Shown: piece by piece, positions 17,024-28,745 of the stretch
Position numbering within the stretch: position 1 is the stretch's first letter
Layout: every line of letters starts with the position of its first letter
Source of the DNA: Paracoccus seriniphilus
GTDB taxonomy: Bacteria > Pseudomonadota > Alphaproteobacteria > Rhodobacterales > Rhodobacteraceae
Reading direction: 5' to 3'
Assembly: GCF_028553745.1 (NCBI RefSeq)
Contig: NZ_CP067130.1
Location: forward strand, 1 to 64,000
DNA: 64,000 bases
Translations under genes and position numbers: made by a program
Notes under the pieces: model-generated
The model's database searches: none
What the model was told of the DNA's origin: nothing
The model's input: only the letters and a program-made list of their open reading frames with translations

Positions 17024-17874
17024 TCGTCCATGTCGGTGTCGTCGCTGTCCAGACGCATGGCGTCCCATGCCTCGATCCGGCGGCTGGTATTGTCCCATGT
17101 GTCTTCGGCGATCTTGGTGACCATCGCTTCCATCAGGACCAGAGCGCCGGAATAGCTGTCCCAGACCGTGCCGCTGTCGATCGGCGTGGCGATCACTTCG
17201 CTGGCATATTTCGAGACGGGAGACAGCCATTTGTCCGTCATCAGCAGTATCCGCGGTGCGGGGCCTTCGCTGGCCCGCCGCGCCAGATGGCAGAGATTGG
17301 GCTGATAACGGCGGAAATCGACGATAAACAACACGTCGCGAGATTTCATCCGCAGCAGATATTCGGGCCAGATCTCGGGGTCGGCGGGGAGGTGATAGAC
17401 TTTGGCGCGCATCTGCCGCATATGGCGTGACAGATACAGCGCCAGCGCGTCACTGATGCGTCCGCCGATCACATAGATGGCGCGCTTGGGGTCGGCCAGC
17501 ATCTCGGTCAGGCGTTCGAATTGTGCGGCTGTGACCGACTCGGCAGTCTCGGACACGACACGCCCCGCGCGGGTGACGAAATCTTCCAGCACATTGCCCA
17601 TCAATGGCCGGTCGCTGCGATGCAGGTCCAGGGGCGAGCGTTTGCCCTCTTTCAATTCTTCGATCAGGTGCCGCTGAAAGTCCTGATAGCCGCCAAAGCC
17701 CAGCTTGGAGACAAAGCGCGAGATGGTGGGCGGCGATGTCTGGGTCTTTTCCGCAAGGGCCTGAATCGTGTCGAGCCCGGCAAAGGGATAGTCCAACAGC
17801 AAGGCTGTGCTGAGCCTGCGCTCGGCCGTCGTCAGCTCGTTCTCAATACCGGAAATGCGTTCACGTACCTGCAT
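17020..17874 (-). CDS. RpiR/MurR-family transcriptional regulator
   Basis: The protein has an N-terminal RpiR helix-turn-helix (about 30-70: LAEKTQTSPPTISRFVSKLG) and a SIS domain (about 110-270) with YVIGGRISDALALYLSRHM, which normally binds a phosphorylated ligand. The start at 17874 (MQVRERISG) is preferred over the ATG at 17916 because AGAGGAGGACGAC lies just before it; length is then 284 residues. It is translationally coupled to the fusion gene and divergent from the ABC transporter, so it probably controls both. A phospho-amino-alcohol made by the fusion kinase would be a logical effector (inference). Confidence 0.9.
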   Translation of the reverse strand: MQVRERISGIENELTTAERRLSTALLLDYPFAGLDTIQALAEKTQTSPPTISRFVSKLGFGGYQDFQRHLIEELKEGKRSPLDLHRSDRPLMGNVLEDFVTRAGRVVSETAESVTAAQFERLTEMLADPKRAIYVIGGRISDALALYLSRHMRQMRAKVYHLPADPEIWPEYLLRMKSRDVLFIVDFRRYQPNLCHLARRASEGPAPRILLMTDKWLSPVSKYASEVIATPIDSGTVWDSYSGALVLMEAMVTKIAEDTWDNTSRRIEAWDAMRLDSDDTDMDE

Positions 17875-17990
17875 GTCGTCCTCCTCTTTGGGTCGAGTAT
17901 AGAAGAAAAAAATCATTCAGAAAGATAAAAAATATTGACTATGGAAAAAATATATCAAACTTTATGGCCACCACGAGGGAGAGACTGACC
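17875..17990. promoter_or_regulatory. Divergent promoter region between rpiR-type gene and ABC importer
   Basis: This A/T-rich gap contains AGATAAAAAATATTGA at 17923-17938, like the motif at 12394-12410 before the GS-like gene, and a possible -35 TTGACT at 17935-17940. Promoters for both directions and a shared RpiR operator are expected here; none is proven. Confidence 0.4.
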
Positions 17991-19772
17991 ATGATGACTT
18001 CGCCCCGCTTGCATCTTATCGTTTCGATTGCAGCGATTGCCTTTTCCGCCATTGCTGCTGTTCTGATCGCCGGTGCGTTCGGCGGGGCAAGTGAGCGGAT
18101 CTTAACGGTTTTCTTCATTTCGCTGATTGGAGTTGCCGGAATTGGAATATACGCCGGAAACAGCGGCATCCTCAGTTTTGGCCATCTGGCCTTCATGGGG
18201 ATAGGCGCCTATGTCTCGTCAATTCTGACGCTGCCGGCGCAATTGAAGGCCGCCACCTTGCCCAAACTGCCGGACTGGCTGGCGGCCACCCAGCTTGATC
18301 TTGTTCCCGCCACCTTGGTCGCCATTCTGCTGACTGCGGCGGTTGCGCTGCTGGTCGGATGGGCGATCGGGCGGCTGGAAGGATCGGCGGCGGTGATTGC
18401 CACGCTGGGTCTTCTGATCATCGTGCACGGGATCATCATCGGCTGGCGCGATGTGACCCGGGGCGCGCAATCCTTCTTTGGCGTGCCACGGGAGACCGGC
18501 GTCTGGACGGCGGCCATCGGCTGCGTGCTCGCGCTGGTGGTGGCGCGGCTCTATCGGGACTCGGTCTCCGGTCTGCGGCTGCGGGCCGGGCGGGAAGATC
18601 CGATTTCGGCTGGTGCCGTCGGAATCCATATTCGCCGCGAACGCCTGATCGCCTGGGTGATCAGCGCGGCAGTGATGGCCCTGGCAGGCGCGCTGCTGGC
18701 GCATTTCCTTGGGGCCTTCAGTGCCAAGAAATTCTATTTCGTCGATACCTTCCTGCTGCTGGCCATGCTGATCGTGGGCGGGATGAGCACCGTTACCGGC
18801 GCGATTACCGGCGCCGTGGTCATCACTGTGGTGACGGAATTGCTGCGACGGCTGGAAAGCGGGTTTTCCCTTGGCGGGTTCGACATGCCGCCGGTATTGG
18901 GGACCGCCCAGATCGGCATCGCGCTGATCATCCTGTTTGCGATGTTCCGCAAGCCCAATGGCCTGACCGGAACGAAGGAATGGGAAGAGCGTGTCTTCCG
19001 GGTTCCCGCCACAGTCTCGGCGGAACCGGTCGCCCCCGTTGCGCAGGACAGAACGGCACTGAGCGCGCAAAACCTGATCATGCAGTTCGGCGGGCTGCGG
19101 GCCGTGGATGATGTCTCGTTGCAGGTCGCACCAAGCGAGATCGTCGGCCTGATCGGGCCGAACGGATCGGGCAAGACCACCTGCCTGAACATGTTGTCCG
19201 GTGTGATTGCCCCAACCAGTGGCACGATCCGGCGCGGCGAGGTCGAGCTGACCGGCCTGTCCTCGCCTGATGTGGCCGAGCATGGCATCGCCCGCACATT
19301 CCAGAACATCCGCCTGTTTTCCGATCTGACCGTGCGTCAGAATGTTCTGGCGGCGGCGCTCTCCACCAAGGGCGGGCGCGATGCCGCGGCCCGGACCCAT
19401 GCGGCGCTGGAGCGGCTGGGTCTGACCGGCAAGGCCATGGAGGATGCGGGCACGCTGTCCTATGGCGATCAACGCCGTGTCGAGATCGCCCGTGCCCTGG
19501 CCTGTCAGCCCTCGATCCTGTTTCTGGATGAACCCGCGGCAGGCATGAACCGCGAAGAAACGCAGGACCTGATGAACCGTCTGCGCGATCTGGCCGGGGA
19601 TCTGGGTCTGGGCATCCTGCTGGTCGATCACGACCTGCATCTGATCAATCAGCTTTGCACACGCATTGCCGTCCTGAACGAAGGGCATCTGATCGCCGAA
19701 GGCAGCCCCGACGAGATCCGCAAGAATCCAGCCGTGATCGAGGCCTATCTGGGTCGCGGTAAAGAAAACTGA
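17991..19772 (+). CDS. LIV-type ABC transporter permease-ATPase fusion (LivM-LivG)
   Basis: The first ~340 residues are a LivM-type permease with about nine hydrophobic segments (GIYAGNSGILSFGHLAFMGI, LIVGGMSTVTGAITGAVV). The last ~250 are a LivG-type ATPase with Walker A GPNGSGKTT near 390, signature LSYGDQRR near 489 and ILFLDEP near 510. Fusions of this kind are known but less common than separate subunits. GAGGGAGAG before 17991 favours this start over 17964. With the receptor, second ATPase and LivH that follow, it forms a complete high-affinity amino acid or amide importer in the inner membrane. Confidence 0.92.
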   Translation: MMTSPRLHLIVSIAAIAFSAIAAVLIAGAFGGASERILTVFFISLIGVAGIGIYAGNSGILSFGHLAFMGIGAYVSSILTLPAQLKAATLPKLPDWLAATQLDLVPATLVAILLTAAVALLVGWAIGRLEGSAAVIATLGLLIIVHGIIIGWRDVTRGAQSFFGVPRETGVWTAAIGCVLALVVARLYRDSVSGLRLRAGREDPISAGAVGIHIRRERLIAWVISAAVMALAGALLAHFLGAFSAKKFYFVDTFLLLAMLIVGGMSTVTGAITGAVVITVVTELLRRLESGFSLGGFDMPPVLGTAQIGIALIILFAMFRKPNGLTGTKEWEERVFRVPATVSAEPVAPVAQDRTALSAQNLIMQFGGLRAVDDVSLQVAPSEIVGLIGPNGSGKTTCLNMLSGVIAPTSGTIRRGEVELTGLSSPDVAEHGIARTFQNIRLFSDLTVRQNVLAAALSTKGGRDAAARTHAALERLGLTGKAMEDAGTLSYGDQRRVEIARALACQPSILFLDEPAAGMNREETQDLMNRLRDLAGDLGLGILLVDHDLHLINQLCTRIAVLNEGHLIAEGSPDEIRKNPAVIEAYLGRGKEN

Positions 19773-19801
19773 AAAAGACCAACCAACAAGGGAGATTAAA
19801 A

Positions 19802-20953
19802 ATGAGAAAATTCCTGATTTCAACGGTTCTGGCGGTCGGGATTACCGGCCCTGCCATGGCCGAGACCCTGACTGTCGGGGTCGCCACCGCGCAGACCGGC
19901 GCGCTGGCACCTTTCGACGCACCGGTGATGGAAGGCGTGCATATCGCCGTAGACGAGATCAATGACGCCGGCGGGATCGATGGCAACATCATGATCGAAC
20001 TGATCGAAAAGGATGTCCGCTCGGACGCAGCGCAAACCTCTATCGCGGTTCAGGAACTGGCCGACCGCAAGGTCTCGGTGCTGATCCTGCCATGCGATGC
20101 GGACCCGTCACTTGCCGCGATCGGGGTGGTCACCTCGGCGCAGATTCCGGCGGTTTCGACCTGTGCGTCCTCGCCGACCTTGCCCGAAATCGGCGGCGAC
20201 TACATGTTCGCCAATTTCCCCGGCGACAATGTTCAGGCCACCGTTTCGGCAAGCTGGTCCTATGAGCAAGGGCATCGCAACGGCTACATCATCTATTCTC
20301 AGGACTCTCAATACACGACCATGCCGCTCTACTTCAAAGACGTGTTCGAGGCATTGGGCGGCCAGATGCTGGGCCATGACACCTATACGATCGGCCAGCA
20401 GGATTTCTCGGCCATTGCCACGCGGATTGCCGCGCTTGATCCGCAACCCGATGTCATCATGACCGCGGCCTATGAACCGGATTTCCCGTCGATGCTGAAG
20501 GCGCTGCGCGCGGCAGGCGTGAAAAGCCAGATCATCGGTTCGGACGGGATCGACAGCCCGACGACATTCTCGCTGGGGGACGTGGCCGAGGGGCTGGTTT
20601 TCACCACCGCCGGTCATGCCACCGAAGATAGCCCGCTGGCAGCTTTCAATGCCAAATACGAAGCGCGCTACGGCAAGCCGCCGGAAACCGTGTTCAACGC
20701 CATCGGTTACGACCTGATCAAGGTTTTCGAGGCGGCGGTGATTGCTGGCGGCTCGACCGAGGCACAGCCGCTGCGTGATGCCATGGCCAATCTGGAAGAC
20801 GTGCAGGGCGCGACAAGCATGATCACCTACAAGGGCACGAATGGCATGCCCGTGCGCCAGGTCTCGCTGGTGCGGGTCAATCAGGGCGCGCGCGAACTTG
20901 TCAGCCAACCGACGCCGGATCCCGCGCTGATCCCCGCACCGCGGATGCAATAG
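19802..20953 (+). CDS. LIV-type ABC transporter substrate-binding protein
   Basis: This 383-residue protein starts with a signal peptide (MRKFLISTVLAVGITGPAMA, cleavage after AMA) and then the type I periplasmic-binding fold of LivJ-like receptors (TLTVGVATAQTGALAPFDAP; HIAVDEINDAGGIDGNIMIE; IAVQELADRKVSVLILPCD). It captures the substrate in the periplasm for the permeases encoded on both sides. A clear AAGGGAG site precedes the ATG. The ligand cannot be read from sequence; the operon suggests an amino compound that enters the kinase/aminotransferase pathway. Confidence 0.93.
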   Translation: MRKFLISTVLAVGITGPAMAETLTVGVATAQTGALAPFDAPVMEGVHIAVDEINDAGGIDGNIMIELIEKDVRSDAAQTSIAVQELADRKVSVLILPCDADPSLAAIGVVTSAQIPAVSTCASSPTLPEIGGDYMFANFPGDNVQATVSASWSYEQGHRNGYIIYSQDSQYTTMPLYFKDVFEALGGQMLGHDTYTIGQQDFSAIATRIAALDPQPDVIMTAAYEPDFPSMLKALRAAGVKSQIIGSDGIDSPTTFSLGDVAEGLVFTTAGHATEDSPLAAFNAKYEARYGKPPETVFNAIGYDLIKVFEAAVIAGGSTEAQPLRDAMANLEDVQGATSMITYKGTNGMPVRQVSLVRVNQGARELVSQPTPDPALIPAPRMQ

Positions 20954-20966
20954 GAAAGGATCCCAG

Positions 20967-21680
20967 ATGCCGCTTCTGTCTGTGAACTCGCTTCAAATAC
21001 GTTACGGCGCTGTCGAGGCAGTGCGCGGGATCGATTTCGAGATCAACCAAGGCGAAATCGTCGCGCTTCTCGGCGCCAATGGTGCCGGGAAGTCATCTAC
21101 CCTCAATGCTCTTGTGGGACTGGTACCGGTGACAACGGGGCGGATCAGCTTCGACGGCACGGATATCACCGATTTTGTGCCCGAACGGCTGGCGCCCATG
21201 GGCATGACATTGTCGCCCGAAGGGCGGCGGGTCTTCGGAACCCTGTCGGTCGAGGAAAACCTGCGCATGGGTGCCTATGCCATCCGCAGCCGCGATGCCA
21301 TTTCGGAAGCCTGGCAGCGGGTCTATGAGCTGTTTCCCATCCTGTATGAGCGGCGGCAGCAATATGCCGGCACCCTCTCGGGAGGTCAGCAGCAGATGCT
21401 GGCAGTCGGGCGGGCGCTGATGAGCAATCCACGGCTTCTGTTGCTGGACGAGCCCTCGCTGGGGCTGGCGCCAAAGATCGTGGAACAGATTTTCGACCTG
21501 ATCGGCGTGCTGCGCGATCAGGGGGTCACGCTTGTCGTGGTCGAACAAAATGTCGGGATGGCGCTGGAGATCGCCGACCGCGGCTATGTGATGTCGGGTG
21601 GTCGGATCGTGTCATCCGGTTCCGCGGCGGAATTGTCGCAGGCCGGTCGGCTTCAGGCCGCCTATCTGGGAGCAGAATGA
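20967..21680 (+). CDS. LIV-type ABC transporter ATP-binding protein (LivF)
   Basis: This 237-residue ATPase has Walker A GANGAGKSS near 36-44, the signature LSGGQQQM near 135, Walker B LLLLDEPSLGLAP and the LivF hallmark VVEQNVGMALEIADRGYVM near 190-210. It partners the LivG half of the fusion at 17991-19772 to power import. It begins 13 bases after the receptor gene, with AGGAAAGGATCC as ribosome site, and ends just before livH. Confidence 0.95.
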   Translation: MPLLSVNSLQIRYGAVEAVRGIDFEINQGEIVALLGANGAGKSSTLNALVGLVPVTTGRISFDGTDITDFVPERLAPMGMTLSPEGRRVFGTLSVEENLRMGAYAIRSRDAISEAWQRVYELFPILYERRQQYAGTLSGGQQQMLAVGRALMSNPRLLLLDEPSLGLAPKIVEQIFDLIGVLRDQGVTLVVVEQNVGMALEIADRGYVMSGGRIVSSGSAAELSQAGRLQAAYLGAE

Positions 21681-21681
21681 G

Positions 21682-22575
21682 ATGGATTTGTTTTTGCAGC
21701 AAAGCGCCAATGCGCTTGCGCTCGGGGGAACATATGCGCTGCTGGCGCTTGGCTTGGCAGTGGTGTTTTCGATCATGGGTCTGATCAATTTCGCGCATGG
21801 CGAATTGATGACCATTGCCGGCTATGCGCTGATGTATTGCGGGCTGGCCGGGCTGCCCTTTGTCCTGTCGGTTCCGGTGGCAATCGCCGCCTCGATGGTG
21901 GCGGCGGTGCTGATGGAGCGGATCGCCTTTCGCCCGGTGCGCAACGGATCGGGCGCGACGATGCTGATCACCAGTTTCGCGGTGGCGATGATCCTGCAGG
22001 TGCTGTTTCAGAACCTGATCTCGCCCCGCTCGCAAGTGGTGCAGATTCCCGGTTTCCTGTCCGAGAGCGTTGTCATCGGTGGATTGGTGATCGGCGTGAA
22101 CAAGATCGTCGCTATCGTGGCGACGGTGATCATGCTGCTCTTCCTTGACCGCTTCATGAATCATCAGAAGACCGGTATCGCCATGCGCGCCGCCGCCGAG
22201 GATTTCGCCGTCGCCCGGCTGATGGGAATCCGGGCCAATACCGTCATCGCCGGGGCTTTCGCCCTGTCCGGCCTTCTGGCTGGCGTGGCGGCCGTCCTCT
22301 GGGTCAGTCAGCGCGGTTCGGTCGATCCTCTGATGGGGTTCACGCCGGTTCTGAAGGCCTTTATCGCCGCCATTCTGGGTGGCCTTGGCAGCCTGCGCGG
22401 CGCGGTTGCCGGTGGTTTCGCACTTGGCTTCATCGAGGTCTATCTTGCCGCCTTCCTGCCGCCTGAACTGCAGGAATTCCGTGATCCGATCGGTCTGGGC
22501 ATTGTCGTGATGGTTCTGCTGTTCCGGCCCAATGGACTTATTCCTTCCAGCGTACTCAAGGCGGTGAAAGTATGA
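21682..22575 (+). CDS. LIV-type ABC transporter permease (LivH)
   Basis: This is a polytopic membrane protein of 297 residues starting MDLFLQQSANALALGGTYAL. Family-typical stretches are VFSIMGLINFAHGELMTIAG and AAILGGLGSLRGAVAGGFALG. The ATG at 21682 starts just after the livF stop; an upstream in-frame start at 21598 would only add livF-overlapping residues unlike the family. It pairs with the LivM half of the fusion to form the channel. The 3' end overlaps the next gene by 4 bases. Confidence 0.93.
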   Translation: MDLFLQQSANALALGGTYALLALGLAVVFSIMGLINFAHGELMTIAGYALMYCGLAGLPFVLSVPVAIAASMVAAVLMERIAFRPVRNGSGATMLITSFAVAMILQVLFQNLISPRSQVVQIPGFLSESVVIGGLVIGVNKIVAIVATVIMLLFLDRFMNHQKTGIAMRAAAEDFAVARLMGIRANTVIAGAFALSGLLAGVAAVLWVSQRGSVDPLMGFTPVLKAFIAAILGGLGSLRGAVAGGFALGFIEVYLAAFLPPELQEFRDPIGLGIVVMVLLFRPNGLIPSSVLKAVKV

Positions 22576-23351
22576 CTCTCGGCAAGATGAATGAGGCAGG
22601 TTTCAGCCTGCTGACTGGGCGCGATCCAAATCCGGTCGAGATCGTGAATGCCGACAGCCGTAGTCCCGTGGTCCTGTTTTGCGAACATGCCGGGCAGGCC
22701 ATTCCCGAGCGGCTTGCGGGCCTGGGGATCTCGCGGCAGGATCTGGATGCGCATATCGGCTGGGATATCGGTGCCGAGGCGGTCGCCCGTCACATGGCGC
22801 AGATTCTGGGCGCGCCGCTGGTGATCCAGCGCTATTCCCGGCTGGTGATCGACTGCAACCGTCCGCCCCACGCCCCTGACGCGATGCCCGAGATCAGCGA
22901 TGGCGTGGCGGTGCCCGCCAATCGGGAGTTGACGCCCTCTGCGCGTCAGGCACGGGTGGATGAGATCTTCACCCCGTTTCAACAGGCCGCCAACGGGCTT
23001 TTCCAGACCGCCCCCCGGCGCGCGGCGTTTTCGATCCACAGCTTCACGCCGGTTTTCGGCGGGGTCGCGCGCCCCTGGGAATTGGGCTTCCTGTTTCGCA
23101 AGGATACCCGCACCTCTGCCGCGCTGCGCGATCATGTTCAGGCCCGTCGCCCCGGCATGGCCATCGGCATGAACGAGCCTTATCAGATCGAGGAAGAATC
23201 CGACTGGTTCGTGCCCCGGCATGGCGAGGCGCGGGGTCTGCCCCACAGCTTGATCGAGATACGTAACGACCGGATCGGGCAAGAGCAGGGCCAGCGCGAC
23301 TGGGCCGGGCTGCTCTCTGCCGCGATTTCCGATTTCATGAAGGATATCTGA
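22572..23351 (+). CDS. N-formylglutamate amidohydrolase family protein
   Basis: This 259-residue protein belongs to the N-formylglutamate amidohydrolase (HutG-like) family: VVLFCEHAGQAIPERL (about 33-48), DAHIGWDIGAEAVARHMA, RYSRLVIDCNRP, and FSIHSFTPVFGG near 155. The family removes formyl or acyl groups from amino acids using a metal ion. No hut genes are nearby, so classical histidine degradation is unlikely. Overlap with livH (ATGA) and 1 base to the next gene make it part of the import operon. It might hydrolyse a gamma-glutamyl or N-acyl intermediate made by this locus (inference). Confidence 0.85.
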   Translation: MTLGKMNEAGFSLLTGRDPNPVEIVNADSRSPVVLFCEHAGQAIPERLAGLGISRQDLDAHIGWDIGAEAVARHMAQILGAPLVIQRYSRLVIDCNRPPHAPDAMPEISDGVAVPANRELTPSARQARVDEIFTPFQQAANGLFQTAPRRAAFSIHSFTPVFGGVARPWELGFLFRKDTRTSAALRDHVQARRPGMAIGMNEPYQIEEESDWFVPRHGEARGLPHSLIEIRNDRIGQEQGQRDWAGLLSAAISDFMKDI

Positions 23352-23352
23352 G

Positions 23353-24006
23353 ATGACACTGACCCGCGAAGTTCCCATCCTGCCCCTACAGGCGGCGCTT
23401 TTGTTCATCGATGTGCAGAATTTCGGTGCCGACCGCAAAGGCGCGGAATTCGCCGGCCTGTCCGAGTCCGAGCTGGAGCAGAAATATGGCTGGTATTTCG
23501 ACCGGCTTGAAAACCATGTCGTGCCGAAGATGCAGCGTCTGCAGGCGGCCAGTCGCGCGGCGGGTGTCGAGGTGATGTATACCACCATCGAAAGCCTGAC
23601 ACTGGACGGGCGTGACCGCAGTCTGGATTACAAGATTACCGGCTTCAACGTGCCCAAGGGATCCTGGGACGGCAAGGTGATCAACGCCATCGCGCCGGTC
23701 GGGGACGAAATCCTGTTGCCGAAATCCTCGTCATCGGTCTTCGTCTCGACACATATCGACTATATCCTGCGCAATCTGGGTGTGCGGCAACTGATCATCA
23801 GCGGGCTGATCACCGATCAATGCGTCGAAAGCGCCATCCGCGATGCTTGCGATCTGGGCTATCTGGTGACGCAGGTGACCGATGCCTGCCTCACCTACAG
23901 TCAGGAACGGCACGACAACTCGCTGCGGGCGATCAAGGGCTATTGCCGTCAGGTGACGACCGATCAGCTGGTCGCCGAATTGCAGGACGTTGCCGCCGGG
24001 GTCTGA
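23353..24006 (+). CDS. Isochorismatase-family cysteine hydrolase
   Basis: This 217-residue protein has the isochorismatase fold: ALLFIDVQNF with the catalytic aspartate (about residue 20), a lysine in LLPKSSSSVF near 125, and the nucleophile cysteine in GLITDQCVESAIRDACDLGY near 155. The Asp-Lys-Cys triad marks amidases such as N-carbamoylsarcosine or ureidoacrylate hydrolases. It is the last gene of the import operon, with a terminator downstream. It probably releases ammonia or a carbamoyl group from a pathway intermediate; the substrate is not known. Confidence 0.85.
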   Translation: MTLTREVPILPLQAALLFIDVQNFGADRKGAEFAGLSESELEQKYGWYFDRLENHVVPKMQRLQAASRAAGVEVMYTTIESLTLDGRDRSLDYKITGFNVPKGSWDGKVINAIAPVGDEILLPKSSSSVFVSTHIDYILRNLGVRQLIISGLITDQCVESAIRDACDLGYLVTQVTDACLTYSQERHDNSLRAIKGYCRQVTTDQLVAELQDVAAGV

Positions 24007-24020
24007 CCGGCGCAACGCCC

Positions 24021-24052
24021 AAAACCACGCCGTGTTCCGGCGGCGCGGTTTT
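24021..24052. terminator. Bidirectional intrinsic terminator
   Basis: AAAACCACGCCG (24021-24032) and CGGCGCGGTTTT (24041-24052) pair at 11 of 12 positions with an 8-base loop. The flanking A and T runs allow termination from both sides. It lies between the isochorismatase gene and a convergent ABC ATPase remnant. Confidence 0.8.
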
Positions 24053-24066
24053 CCAGCAGCCGGGGG

Positions 24067-24181
24067 TCAGCCGGGGTGTTGCGCGGCCAGCGTCTGGCGT
24101 TCCTGCAAAAGACGGGTCAGCCAGTCGGGGTCCATTTCCGGGACCGAGGACAGCAGCAGCTCGGTATAGGGGGCATGTGGC
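24067..24181 (-). pseudogene. Peptide-type ABC transporter ATPase, C-terminal fragment
   Basis: Read on the minus strand from the IS boundary: HAPYTELLLSSVPEMDPDWL, then TRLLQERQTLAAQHPG and a stop at 24067-24069. The HPYT(E/R)xLL..VP pattern is the typical C-terminus of oligopeptide (DppD/OppF-type) ATPases. The rest was removed or displaced when the IS6-family element arrived at 24182, so a second, peptide-type transporter once adjoined this locus. Confidence 0.65.
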
Positions 24182-24221
24182 GGTACTGTCGCAAACTTTC
24201 GACTTTCTGCGCGCGCGTGAC

Positions 24222-24920
24222 ATGTCAGCGTTGTCAGGGAGTTGGGAAAAGGCGGTTGACGTGATTGAGTTCAAGGGCGTGCATTATCCGAAGTCCGTGA
24301 TCCTGCACGCGGTTTTCTTCTACCTCCGCTACGCCGTCTCTTACCGTGACTTGGAGGAGATCATGGCAGAGCGCGGGTTGAAGGGCGACCATGCCACGCT
24401 GAACCGATGGGTGGTAAAGTTTGCGCCGCTGATAGCGGCCCAGGTGCAAGCGAGGAAGCAGCCGACCGCCCGAACCTGGCGGATGGACGAGACGTACATC
24501 AAGGTGAAGGGCCGCTGGACCTGTCTCTACCGGGCCGTGGATCGCGACGGACAAACCCTTGATTTCCTGCTTTCCGAACGCCGGATCTGTCCGCTGCCCG
24601 GCGCTTCTTCAAGCGCGCGATCGGCACCAACGGCGTGCCCGACCGGATCGTGATCGATAAGAGCGGTGCCAATCTGGCCGGCCTGCAGGCGGTGAACGTC
24701 ATCCTGAAATTCACCGACAACGGGCGCACCATCGAGGTGCGGCAGGTCAAAAATCTCGACAACATACTGGAACAGGACCACCGCTTCATCAAGCGGATCA
24801 CCGGCCCGGTGATGGGCTTCAAGGCTTTTCACTCGGCGGCCGCCACCATCGCGGGCATCGAGACCGCCCACATGATCCGCAAAGGTCAAATCGCGACCAA
24901 CGGCGCAACCGCATTCCAGA
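24222..24920 (+). pseudogene. IS6-family transposase (type B), frameshifted and split
   Basis: MSALSGSWEKAVDVIEFKGV begins at 24222. The catalytic domain follows: WRMDETYIKVKGRW, then after a frame change near 24590 DRIVIDKSGANLAG, then LEQDHRFIKRITGPVMGFKA. In the other copy the bases around SERRDLSAARRFFKRA are in one frame; here it reads SERRICPLPGAS, a frameshift. The last ~8 codons are beyond the IS5 insertion at 28280-28310. The protein is not functional as a single chain. Confidence 0.8.
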
Positions 24921-24974
24921 GGCGATGTTGTATAATGCAGCCCCGGGCATGATTGGACCCTTTCCCGCCTTTCT

Positions 24975-25428
24975 TCAGCGGACGGCTTCGATCTCGGCCC
25001 GCCCGAGGGCCGAGTAGCGGTTCATGATGGCGATACGGATCTGGATTTCGGCGGTCTGGCGGTCGGGGTCTCGTGACATGATCCGCTCGCCGAAGAGCTT
25101 CAGGCAGTTCATCAGAGCTTCGACCCGACTTCGGACGTGGTAGCCGGTCCACTTCTTCCAGAGCGTCCGGCCCAAACGCTGGGTTGCCCGCAGGATCTCG
25201 TTTCGTGCGATGGCAGCGGGACAGTCTTCTTTCCAGGCACGGCCATTGCGCCGGATTGGTATGACCGCGTCGGCACCTCGGCCGATGATCGCGCCATGGC
25301 ATCGTCGTGTATCATAGGCACCGTCAGCGGTGACCGTGCCGATCGCCTCCTCCGGGGGGATCTGCGCCAGCAGGTCCGGCAGTAGTGGGCTGTCGCCTTG
25401 GCGGCTCGAGGTGAACTCGACCGCGCGT
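24975..25428 (-). pseudogene. IS5-family transposase, C-terminal half
   Basis: Reading minus from 25428: RAVEFTSSRQGDSPLLPDLL, GTVTADGAYDTRRCH with the second catalytic aspartate, PIRRNGRAWKEDCPA, and ...RSRVEALMNCLKLFGERIMS, which carries the catalytic glutamate. This is the C-terminal DDE part of an IS5-type transposase. It is separated from its N-terminal half (27730-28215) by the IS21 element. Confidence 0.8.
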
Positions 25429-28215
<2,787 letters not shown>

Positions 28216-28389
28216 GCCTTCGAGCTAACAGTCAGAACGCGCTCAGTGAATCCCCCTCACCGAGATGTGCAACAGCGCCCATTCCAGACCTTCGCGGAGC
28301 TAGTAGCATAATTCTGTCCGCAGATCAGGCTATGCCGACACTCGGCAAAGTCTGCGACAGACCCCCCCATTTTCAATACACTCCAACGA

Positions 28390-28698
28390 TCAAATTTTAA
28401 CGTAAATGCGCCCTGCCTCGACTTTGACAGGATAGGTCTGTAGATCTACGCAGACAGGAGCGGACAATGCCTTGCCGGTCAGGATATCAAACCGGCCCTG
28501 ATGCAATGGGCACTCAATGACCATACCTGTCACAAGCCCGTCTTCGAGGTGCTGCGCTTCATGTGTGCACATGCCATCCGTTGCAAAGAACCCCCGTTCT
28601 GTATTGTAGATGGCATAGCTCTTGCCATGATAGTCCCATCGAATGAGATCTTCCTGATCTATATCGCTGGCAGCACATGCGTATACCCAATCGGTCAT
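28390..28698 (-). CDS. Rieske-type [2Fe-2S] ferredoxin (MocE-like)
   Basis: From MTDWVYACAASDID (start 28698) the 102-residue protein has the Rieske cluster ligands C44-T-H46 and C63-PL-H66. This is a small soluble electron carrier for oxygenases. An in-frame ATG at 28728 would add ten residues unlike relatives, so 28698 is preferred; GGGAAAG lies just before it. It follows the desaturase-like oxygenase by 47 bases, the arrangement of mocD-mocE in rhizopine catabolism and of similar demethylation systems. A reductase is not adjacent. Its partner is probably the enzyme at 28746-29777. Confidence 0.88.
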   Translation of the reverse strand: MTDWVYACAASDIDQEDLIRWDYHGKSYAIYNTERGFFATDGMCTHEAQHLEDGLVTGMVIECPLHQGRFDILTGKALSAPVCVDLQTYPVKVEAGRIYVKI

Positions 28699-28745
28699 CT
28701 TATCTTTCCCATTCATTTTTGCATTCATTAGCCATGTGTCGGTGT

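Noticed and set aside
18219..19823. 534-residue minus-strand frame
   Set aside because: Antisense to the LivM-LivG fusion, whose motifs are unmistakable.
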